This document shows, in pieces, positions 35,010 to 41,015 of a stretch of 64,000 nucleotides of DNA. Source of the DNA: Bin5 sp963662575. GTDB taxonomy: Bacteria; Chloroflexota; Anaerolineae; Caldilineales; Caldilineaceae. The translations under genes and the position numbers were made by a program. Every line of letters starts with the position of its first letter. Positions within the stretch are counted from its first letter, which is position 1. The DNA is taken from assembly GCA_963662575.1 (NCBI GenBank), contig OY759723.1, positions 3,100,001 to 3,164,000 of the forward strand. Direction: 5' to 3'. The notes below the pieces were generated by a model. The model was not told where the DNA came from and did no database searches. It saw only the letters and a program-made list of their open reading frames with translations.

Positions 35010-35428
35010 CTGAATTCCCCGCAGTTCCTTCAGGGTCGACCCTTTGCCCAAGATATGCACTTCATTTCCGATCTGCCAGAACGAACGGATGATGGCGAAA
35101 AGGCTGTCCCCTTTCTCAAAACCCTCGAAAAGGTGCATGAGCCGCCTGGCCCTAAAATGAGCCGCCAGCAGATGTATGAATTCCTGCTGGGCCAACGTGG
35201 AGCCCTCTGTGCAGGCTGCGACCCCACGTTTGACGATCCTCGCTATCTTGAACTTGACCACAACACCCCTCGTTCCGACGGTGGCATAAACCACATTTCT
35301 AACGTATCCTTTTGTGCGGTCCATGTAACCGGCTCAATTCCAACACCTACACGCTGTCGGGCCTGCGCCGACAGAACAAGAAACTTGGTCACATGGCGAA
35401 CCAAGGAGTCCACCATGTCAGAAAGTGA
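35010..35428 (+). pseudogene. DNA methyltransferase, C-terminal part with HNH domain (broken)
   Basis: The frame reads FAQDMHFISDLPERTDDGE, then MSRQQMYEFLLGQRGALCAGC and YLELDHNTPRSDGGINHISN, an HNH nuclease-like domain (CxxC plus LDHxxPRSxGG). A frameshift at about 35308, in a TTTT run, then separates it from LCGPCNRLNSNTYTLSGLRR, which supplies the second CxxC and the family C-terminus, ending at the TGA at 35426. This tail type follows the N4/N6 methyltransferase domain in proteins like the one begun at 9855. I infer both are halves of one passenger gene; about 100-150 residues between them are missing. The left limit is approximate. Confidence 0.7.
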
Positions 35429-35552
35429 ACACAAAATCACAAGAATTCTTAGCACGGCATCTGATAACGAAACCCTAAAGGTTTTGAAAGATCACTATGC
35501 AAGGCATAGAGAATCAACACCTGGAGTCGAAGTATCGGATCCACATTTTTAG
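35415..35552 (+). CDS. Small hypothetical protein
   Basis: A 45-aa frame (MSESEHKITRILSTASDNET and so on) with GGAG six bases before its ATG, overlapping the end of the methyltransferase HNH frame. It is polar, without membrane segments. The overlap and ribosome binding site suggest it was the next gene of the original transposon operon, but it is short and no family is recognised. Confidence 0.35.
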   Translation: MSESEHKITRILSTASDNETLKVLKDHYARHRESTPGVEVSDPHF

Positions 35553-35760
35553 TCGGAATCAAGTGTTTCAAAAGCACGAGTTGATTTTCATATACACAAT
35601 CTAGGTGATGAGTTAACAGTATTTCAATCAACTGTGCGCGTGAACGTTCGATCTCACGAAGCGCGTCGAGCAAGACTTCAAGCTTAGACGGCTTTTCTAT
35701 ATCAACTGCGCCTTCTGGAACAACAGCTGATTGATGAGATTGAGTCTGCTTCTGATCCAT
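35449..35760 (-). CDS. Hypothetical protein near right transposon end
   Basis: A 103-aa frame starting MDQKQTQSHQSAVVPEGAVD with GGGGGTAG ahead of the ATG. Residues about 25-80 form a probable amphipathic helix pair (KLEVLLDALREIERSRAQLI). It overlaps the 35415 frame antisense, so at most one of the two may be real. No family is recognised. Confidence 0.35.
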   Translation of the reverse strand: MDQKQTQSHQSAVVPEGAVDIEKPSKLEVLLDALREIERSRAQLIEILLTHHLDCVYENQLVLLKHLIPTKNVDPILRLQVLILYALHSDLSKPLGFRYQMPC

Positions 35761-35781
35761 AACTCTACCCCCTTGTTCGTC

Positions 35782-35803
35782 AAGCCCCAAACTTCTTATT
35801 GCC
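35782..35803 (-). repeat. Right terminal inverted repeat of the IS1595-type transposon
   Basis: AAGCCCCAAACTTCTTATTG plus CC; the reverse complement matches the left end at 21 of 22 positions. The following 8 bases, AAGAAGAT (35804-35811), are read as the right target-site duplication. Confidence 0.85.
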
Positions 35804-35820
35804 AAGAAGATTAACAATCG

Positions 35821-35955
35821 GTAGGGGCACGCCTTGTGCGTGCCCTTTACAAGGCAAGACGTCGAAAACCGTGCATCTCATAGTGCGAAGTAGCAAATCC
35901 TATAGGTCCTATGCGACTTGAGGCCAGCATCTTGGCCGAAAAAGATTAACAACCG
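35821..35955. repeat. Intact 135-bp intergenic repeat unit
   Basis: Starts with the same 25-bp palindrome as 8784-8808 and includes GGCCAGCATCTTGGCC at 35922-35937 followed by GAAAAAGATTAACAACCG. It is the undisturbed version of the unit split by the transposon. Confidence 0.75.
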
Positions 35956-35985
35956 GTAGGGGCACGCCTTGTGCGTGCCCTCCCC
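35956..35985. repeat. Palindromic intergenic repeat, start of next unit
   Basis: The 25-bp palindrome core is identical to those at 8784 and 35821. The downstream part diverges toward the CTCCCCC ending seen at 8726-8757. Confidence 0.65.
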
Positions 35986-36132
35986 CTGTGGTCGCTCGTC
36001 GTGGGCTGTTCTAGCGTCAGAATTGAGATGCGACTGCCTTGAAGAAATATGGCATAGTAGCTTCAAACTGCGTAAGATAAGGCGAGCGGACAACAGGCCC
36101 ACTCAACATTGCCCCACTAAGCCGGAGGCAAC

Positions 36133-37296
36133 ATGAGCAACACAAAAGACAGCATGACCGCCACAGCAATCACGCAAGGACCAAAGCACCATTTCTTCGG
36201 CTACTACGGCATCTGTCCCTGGGACACAACCGGCCGCTACCACCTCTGCCTGCAGTCAGACTTCCACGATCGTCCGCCCGCCGCCGGCGACACCGCCGTG
36301 GTCGGCCTCGTGGACATGGAAACAGGCAAATTTGAAGGCGTTGCCGAAACGCAGGCCTGGAACCTGCAGCAGGGTAGCATGTTGCATTGGCTGGCGACCG
36401 CGCCCGACCGCCTGATCACCTACAACGCCCGCGACGACGACCGTTTCGTCGCCGTTGTGCAGGACATCCACACTGGCCACAAACGAAACCTACCCCACCC
36501 AATCGCCGCCATAACCCGCAACGGACGCTACGCGCTTGGTCTGAACTACGCCCGCTTGAAGTCGATGCGGCCGGTTGTCGGCTATGCCGGGCTGCCGGAT
36601 CCCTACGCCCACCAGAATCATCCCACCGAAGACGGCCTCTACATCACCGATACCGCGACAGGGGAGGCCCGCGTCCTTGTTTCCTACGCAGAAGTACGCG
36701 ATTTCCTCAGCCACAACGAAGAGTTACAGGCCGGCAAAGTCTGGTTCAACCATCCCTTCATCAATCGCAACGACACCCGAGTTTCCTTCGTTGTGCGGGT
36801 CTTCGACGAAAACAAGGAGATTGGCCAGACCACAATGCTGTCCGCCAGCCTGGACGGTGGCGAACTGCGCGCCATGACCGACCTCGGCGCGTCCCACTGC
36901 GACTGGCTGACCGAGGAGCTGATTTTCGGCTGGGTGACGATGAAGGAGGGCCAAAACTATTATCTGATGAACGACACAACCTGCGAATACGAGGTGGTGC
37001 GGCCCGATGTCCTGACCAGGAACGGCCACTGCAATTTTACCCAAGATGGGACCTGGATGTTGACCGATGAGTACCCGGACGACAACAGCCAGCAGGCGCT
37101 GTTCCTCTGGCATATGGCCGAAGAGTACCGCGTCGATCTGGGGAGCTACCATTCGCCGCTGCCGTTCCGTGGCGAGATCCGTTGCGACCTGCATCCCCGC
37201 TGGAGCCGCGACGAGCGCATGGTCAGCTTCGACTCGATCCATGAAGGCAGTCGCCAGGTCTACGTGATAGACGTCTCACAGGTCGTCGGCGCGTGA
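36133..37296 (+). CDS. Beta-propeller protein of unnamed family, paralogue 3 (type A)
   Basis: The product (387 aa) is very close to paralogue 1: ITQGPKHHFFGYYGICPWDT, LCLQSDFHDRPPAAGDTAVV, AWNLQQGSMLHWL, FNHPFINRNDTR, GASHCDWLTEEL, NGHCNFTQDGTW, CDLHPRWSRDERM and FDSIHEGSRQVY. The serine of GHCS is an asparagine here, but histidines in the three C-terminal motifs are kept. It lies just right of the transposon, so paralogues 1-2 and 3 were probably neighbours before the insertion. AGCCGGAGG precedes the ATG. Confidence 0.6.
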   Translation: MSNTKDSMTATAITQGPKHHFFGYYGICPWDTTGRYHLCLQSDFHDRPPAAGDTAVVGLVDMETGKFEGVAETQAWNLQQGSMLHWLATAPDRLITYNARDDDRFVAVVQDIHTGHKRNLPHPIAAITRNGRYALGLNYARLKSMRPVVGYAGLPDPYAHQNHPTEDGLYITDTATGEARVLVSYAEVRDFLSHNEELQAGKVWFNHPFINRNDTRVSFVVRVFDENKEIGQTTMLSASLDGGELRAMTDLGASHCDWLTEELIFGWVTMKEGQNYYLMNDTTCEYEVVRPDVLTRNGHCNFTQDGTWMLTDEYPDDNSQQALFLWHMAEEYRVDLGSYHSPLPFRGEIRCDLHPRWSRDERMVSFDSIHEGSRQVYVIDVSQVVGA

Positions 37297-37389
37297 AGGG
37301 CCGCCATTGAAGCCGGCCCCGCCGCGCTTTCAGTCAGAGTCTGACCGAGAGTTCAATTTGCCCCCAACTCAAACCTAAGAGAGAAAACA

Positions 37390-38556
37390 ATGGTACCTTC
37401 TCGCGCCATCACATCGGGGCCGAAGCATCACTGGTTCGGCTACTATGACAAACTCCAGTTCGATCCGTCCGCCCGCTACGCACTTGGCATGTCAGTGGAC
37501 TTCGAACATCGCGCCCCCACGCCGCAGGATGTGATCCAGGTCGGCATGGTCGACCTGTCGGACCACCACCGCTGGACCGAGCTGGGTGAAAGCCGCGCCT
37601 GGGGCTGGCAGGCCGGTTGTATGCTCCAATGGCTGCCCCAATCGCCGCACGAAATCATCTGGAATGACAGGGTAGAGGACCGTTTCGTAAGTTACATCCT
37701 GAACATCGAAACGGGCCAGAAGCGCACGCTTCCTCACCCCGTCTTCACCCTCAGCCCCAATGGCCGCGACGCGTTGTCCATCGACTTCCACCGCCTCGAA
37801 GACATGCGTCCCGGCTACGGCTACATGGGCATTCCCGATCCCTGGTTTGAAGTAATGGCGCCCGCTGAGACCGGCATACACACCCTCGATCTGCAAACCG
37901 GCGAACGCCGGCTGATTGTCAGCCTGGCTGAGGTCGCCGCGATCCCCTATCCCCACGGCGACATTCGGGCAGCCAAGCACTACTTTAACGTCCTCATCTT
38001 CAATCCCAGCGGCACCCACTTTCTCTTCCTCCACCGCTGGCGTCTTGGCGACGGCCCATTCCACACCCGCATGCTCACCGCAAAAGCGGACGGCTCCGAC
38101 CTGAAGGTAGTGGACCACTCCGGCCACACCTCCCACCTGATCTGGCGCGACGACTCCCACATCCTCGCCTGGTCCCGACGCCCCTCGCATGGAGGTGCCT
38201 ACTACCTCTTCCCAAACGCCGAGGACGGTGCCCGCGGCCCTGATGAAATTGTGGGAAATACGAAAATGCCGTTGAACGGCCACTGCACCTACTTGGCCGA
38301 CAACGACTGGATCCTGAATGACACCTATCCTCAGGGAGACCAGCGCCTGCAGGACCTCTATCTATACCACGTACCGACCGACCGCCGCGTCGACCTGGCC
38401 CAATTCCATTCGCCGCCGCCCTATACCGAAACCTGGCGCTGCGACCTCCACCCCCGTTCCAGCCCCGACGCCAGCAAGATCGTCATCGATTCGGCCCACG
38501 CCGGCAACGGCCGCCAAATGTATCTCTTCGAGGTAGGGGACCTGGTTAGCGTGTAA
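37390..38556 (+). CDS. Beta-propeller protein of unnamed family, paralogue 4 (type B)
   Basis: The product (388 aa) belongs to a second branch of the same family: ITSGPKHHWFGYYDKLQFDPSARY replaces the type A start, DFEHRAPTPQDVIQVGM follows, and the C-terminal motifs NGHCTYLADNDWILND, CDLHPRSSPDASK and IDSAHAGNGRQMY keep the same histidines. It follows paralogue 3 by 93 bp on the same strand. Conservation of GPKHH, GHC, DLHPR and DSxH across both branches points to a common active or ligand site. Confidence 0.6.
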   Translation: MVPSRAITSGPKHHWFGYYDKLQFDPSARYALGMSVDFEHRAPTPQDVIQVGMVDLSDHHRWTELGESRAWGWQAGCMLQWLPQSPHEIIWNDRVEDRFVSYILNIETGQKRTLPHPVFTLSPNGRDALSIDFHRLEDMRPGYGYMGIPDPWFEVMAPAETGIHTLDLQTGERRLIVSLAEVAAIPYPHGDIRAAKHYFNVLIFNPSGTHFLFLHRWRLGDGPFHTRMLTAKADGSDLKVVDHSGHTSHLIWRDDSHILAWSRRPSHGGAYYLFPNAEDGARGPDEIVGNTKMPLNGHCTYLADNDWILNDTYPQGDQRLQDLYLYHVPTDRRVDLAQFHSPPPYTETWRCDLHPRSSPDASKIVIDSAHAGNGRQMYLFEVGDLVSV

Positions 38557-38653
38557 ACGTGTTGCCAGAAGCAGGGCAACTGCATCGAATCGAGCCGAAT
38601 CTTCGCGACATTGACTGGATCACGTAGGGAAGCCCCTTTTGGGCGCGATTCGT

Positions 38654-38676
38654 ATGCTATAATAGCGCTAGCATAA
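38654..38676 (+). promoter_or_regulatory. Extended -10 promoter overlapped by inverted repeat
   Basis: TATGCTA and TAGCATA are perfect 7-bp arms around 9 bp, and the left arm runs into TATAAT (38658-38663) with the extended TGC. A regulator bound here would block the promoter. The -35 is weak. Confidence 0.35.
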
Positions 38677-38854
38677 TGACGCAAATGTTCTGGCCCAGAA
38701 AGGCCTTTACGCTTACCAGAAGAAAATCTCAAGGTGAAGGAAGGCTGTTGTAAACCTGTAAATGGCCCGTATCGCAACTTCCCCTAACCGATCACAGCCG
38801 GCAAGGAAACCTTTGCAAAACCTGACTCTCAATCCCAGAAAAAAAGAAACACCA

Positions 38855-38898
38855 CGACTTGGATCGACCTGGATCGACTTAGATCGACTTGGATCGAC
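38855..38898. repeat. 10-bp tandem repeat, 4.4 copies
   Basis: Units CGACTTGGAT, CGACCTGGAT, CGACTTAGAT, CGACTTGGAT, then CGAC. The period is about one helical turn. Confidence 0.85.
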
Positions 38899-39058
38899 AT
38901 GAAACCGTGCAATTGCTGCAAAAGGGGACAGAGTATCGCTAGGCTGCTTGAACTGCCCTGGGCGCACTTCGTAGACTGGTCTGGCGTCCAACACTGGATA
39001 CGTTGGCCCTGCCGTCACGAGCTTCACCACTTGAAAAACTTGATGCAATGATGTCATT

Positions 39059-39286
39059 ATGCGAATAACACTGACAATTGACGACGAAGTTCTTGCCCTC
39101 GCTCGAGCCATGGCCAAACGCAACGGCAACAGCCTCGGCAGCACAATTTCAGATCTGGCGCGGCGGGGGATCAAGGAGATGGGCCGCGTTGAAGTCGACG
39201 ATACCATCCCCGTCTTTCGCGTAGCCCCAGATGCTCGACCGGTTACATGCCAGGATGTAAAAGAGGCGCTTAGCGATTGGCCGTGA
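39059..39286 (+). CDS. VapB-like ribbon-helix-helix antitoxin, orphan
   Basis: The product (75 aa) starts MRITLTIDDEVLALARAMAK and continues with a SLGSTISDLARRGI segment, the form of VapB/CopG-type antitoxins whose N-terminus binds DNA. The C-terminal tail (VDDTIPVFRVAPDARPVTCQDVKEAL) is the usual toxin-binding type. No PIN-domain toxin follows: the next 400 bp hold no gene. It may be the survivor of a lost pair or act on a distant toxin. Confidence 0.65.
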   Translation: MRITLTIDDEVLALARAMAKRNGNSLGSTISDLARRGIKEMGRVEVDDTIPVFRVAPDARPVTCQDVKEALSDWP

Positions 39287-39693
39287 CCGAATCAATAGCT
39301 TTCAAAACTTTGGGCTGGCCGGGTCCTGTTCATCAAAGTTGCCCCTCCTCCTGTCGCTGCCGCCATTCTGGAAACACAATGACCCAAGAAATTCTGATTC
39401 AGACATTCAGCCAAAGACTCGAATTCACTCGAAAACACTTGTAAACTCTTGTAAACGCTCGTGATCTCTCGTCAAACGCTCATACAAGCCCACCTGTGCC
39501 GGCCGAACCCGGCCTCTTTTTTCGACATTGACGAACATGCCTTTTTCCCTTAAAATGACCCAAGCTACCAAGCAACCATCCTCGCAATTTCGACTGAAAA
39601 AGCGACATTTACTCTTCTCCGGTTGCGTCTGAATGTCCGGACTTGTGAAGGCAATGGCGACAAATCCCACAGGAACAGAATAAAGAGGCACCC
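39287..39693. other. Intergenic region with degenerate short repeats
   Basis: About 400 bp. Between 39420 and 39480 a loose series of CTCGT/CTTGTAAAC-like units (10-12 bp) occurs. No gene is supported; a minus-strand frame overlapping the next gene start lacks family features. Confidence 0.4.
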
Positions 39694-40929
39694 GTGACAG
39701 GTCCATTTCGTCTTGCCAATGAAGTTGATACAACCGGGTTCGGCGACACCGGAATGCGCTTGGGGGACCTGGACGGCGACGGCGAGTTGGAAGCCGTCTT
39801 TTTCCAGGCCCGCGACTCCCACATTCCCCGCATGTCGGCCGGCGGCTACCGCCACGAAAAGCAGGTCCACTGTGTGACTGCCATGAAGTTGGACGGCGAT
39901 GTGATGTGGCAGGAAGGCGCTCCCCTCGGCACCGGCCACTGGGCCATGCACGAAGTCGGCGCCGCCGTCAGCGATATCGATGGCGACGGCAAGCAAGAGA
40001 TTGTCTATGTAACTGAACGCGATGGCCGCAGCTATTTGCGCATCCTTGAAGGCGACCGCGGCTACTTCCGCAAGGAAGTCGAGACCGGCCCCAACTGCGT
40101 CCTCCAACTCTGCGACATCCGCGGCCTCGGCGCCAGGCGCGACATTCTCGTTTCCACTTTCGTCAATCCCATCTACATTTATGCCGACGACCTCACCTGC
40201 CTCTGGAACTGCCACTTCTACGGCGGCGCCGGGCATTCGCACGACTTCTATGACATAGACGGCGACGGCAAGGAAGAGGCCTTCATCGGCTATTGCTGCG
40301 TGCGCGCCGACGGGCTTAAGGTCTGGTGGCGGCCCGACCTGGAGCCGCATCTGGAAGAAATGACCCGCGCCCCCCATGTCGATCACCTGCACGTCCACGA
40401 CATCGACGACGACGGCAGGCCTGAACTGCTGATGGTCGCCGGCAAAGATCTGGTCGTCCTCGATGCCGCCACCGGTGAAGACAGATTTATCTTCGAAGGC
40501 ACACACATTCAGACCTGCGCCGTGGGCAAATTCCTGCCCGACATGGAAGGACAGCAGCTGTTTGTCACCGAGCGCCGTCTTCACGGCGCTCAGGCCCACA
40601 TCGGATTTCGCGGCTATCTCGTAGATTGCAATGGCAACGAAATCTGGCGCATGGAAAAGGCCGGCTACGGCAGAACTCTGCGGTTGGCAGGCAGCGAGGC
40701 AGACGTTATCTTTGCCGAGTGCCAGGGGAAGAAGCCTACACTCATCGACGGGCACGGCAAGATCATCCAGGAGTTGGATATGCCGCTGCATACCTACGCC
40801 GAAGACCGCTTCGACGATGGCGACACCGGCGTGCGCGCACTTTTCGAGATCGCCGATACCAACGGCGACGGCAAACTGGAACTGCTTGGTTACAACAGAA
40901 CGCGCCTGTGGCATTGGGTGCAGGATTAG
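39694..40929 (+). CDS. FG-GAP/VCBS-type calcium-binding propeller protein, PL11-like
   Basis: The product (411 aa) has repeated acidic loops of the DxDxDG type: GDLDGDGELEAVF, SDIDGDGKQEIVYV, YDIDGDGKEEAFIGY, HDIDDDGRPELLMV and ADTNGDGKLELLGY. Such loops bind calcium in eight-bladed propellers including rhamnogalacturonan lyases of family PL11, with which the whole-protein layout agrees. It lacks a signal peptide, so it would act in the cytoplasm on imported oligomers. The GTG start has AAAGAGG ahead. Position between propeller genes and binding proteins supports a carbohydrate role; an enzyme activity is not proven. Confidence 0.6.
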   Translation: MTGPFRLANEVDTTGFGDTGMRLGDLDGDGELEAVFFQARDSHIPRMSAGGYRHEKQVHCVTAMKLDGDVMWQEGAPLGTGHWAMHEVGAAVSDIDGDGKQEIVYVTERDGRSYLRILEGDRGYFRKEVETGPNCVLQLCDIRGLGARRDILVSTFVNPIYIYADDLTCLWNCHFYGGAGHSHDFYDIDGDGKEEAFIGYCCVRADGLKVWWRPDLEPHLEEMTRAPHVDHLHVHDIDDDGRPELLMVAGKDLVVLDAATGEDRFIFEGTHIQTCAVGKFLPDMEGQQLFVTERRLHGAQAHIGFRGYLVDCNGNEIWRMEKAGYGRTLRLAGSEADVIFAECQGKKPTLIDGHGKIIQELDMPLHTYAEDRFDDGDTGVRALFEIADTNGDGKLELLGYNRTRLWHWVQD

Positions 40930-41015
40930 CAGACACGTGTTGAAGGCTTTGTATCTCGTATTCGACGGTCAGCACTTGTAATTCTCGCAAGAACGCTCAA
41001 TCAAGGAGAAAACGA

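Larger units (their letters stand above)
8910..35803. mobile_element. 26.9-kb IS1595-family transposon with nested catabolic cargo
   Basis: Bounded by 22-bp inverted repeats (8910-8931, 35782-35803) and by 8-bp flanks AAAAAGAA (left) and AAGAAGAT (right). The undisturbed copy of the target repeat reads AAAAAGAT at the matching place (35939-35946), so each flank differs from it by one base, as expected for a mutated 8-bp duplication, the size IS1595-family elements make. Left to right it holds the transposase relic, the 5' half of a methyltransferase, IS3, about 22 kb of catabolic genes, an IS1-family relic, the HNH half of the methyltransferase and small frames. The transposase is broken, so the element is probably immobile now. 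A two-step history (small transposon, then cargo) is inferred. Confidence 0.75.
35804..36132. other. Intergenic repeat array right of the transposon
   Basis: About 330 bp without a gene: the rest of the interrupted repeat unit, one intact unit (35821-35955) and the start of another (35956), then the leader of the propeller gene. Confidence 0.55.
38557..39058. other. Intergenic region with promoter-like palindrome and 10-bp tandem repeat
   Basis: About 500 bp without a supported gene. An extended -10 (TGCTATAAT, -10 at 38658-38663) lies inside an inverted repeat (TATGCTA/TAGCATA, 38654-38676), and a 10-bp tandem repeat follows at 38855-38898. Confidence 0.45.

Noticed and set aside
34950..35552. 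A 200-aa plus-strand frame running through the HNH region as a single protein
   Set aside because: Its start lies in unrelated sequence and it misses the second CxxC because of a frameshift near 35308. It merges the methyltransferase tail and the small 35415 frame by chance.
38855..38898. CRISPR-like array
   Set aside because: The units are 10 bp, adjacent, without spacers, and no Cas genes are present. It is a simple tandem repeat.
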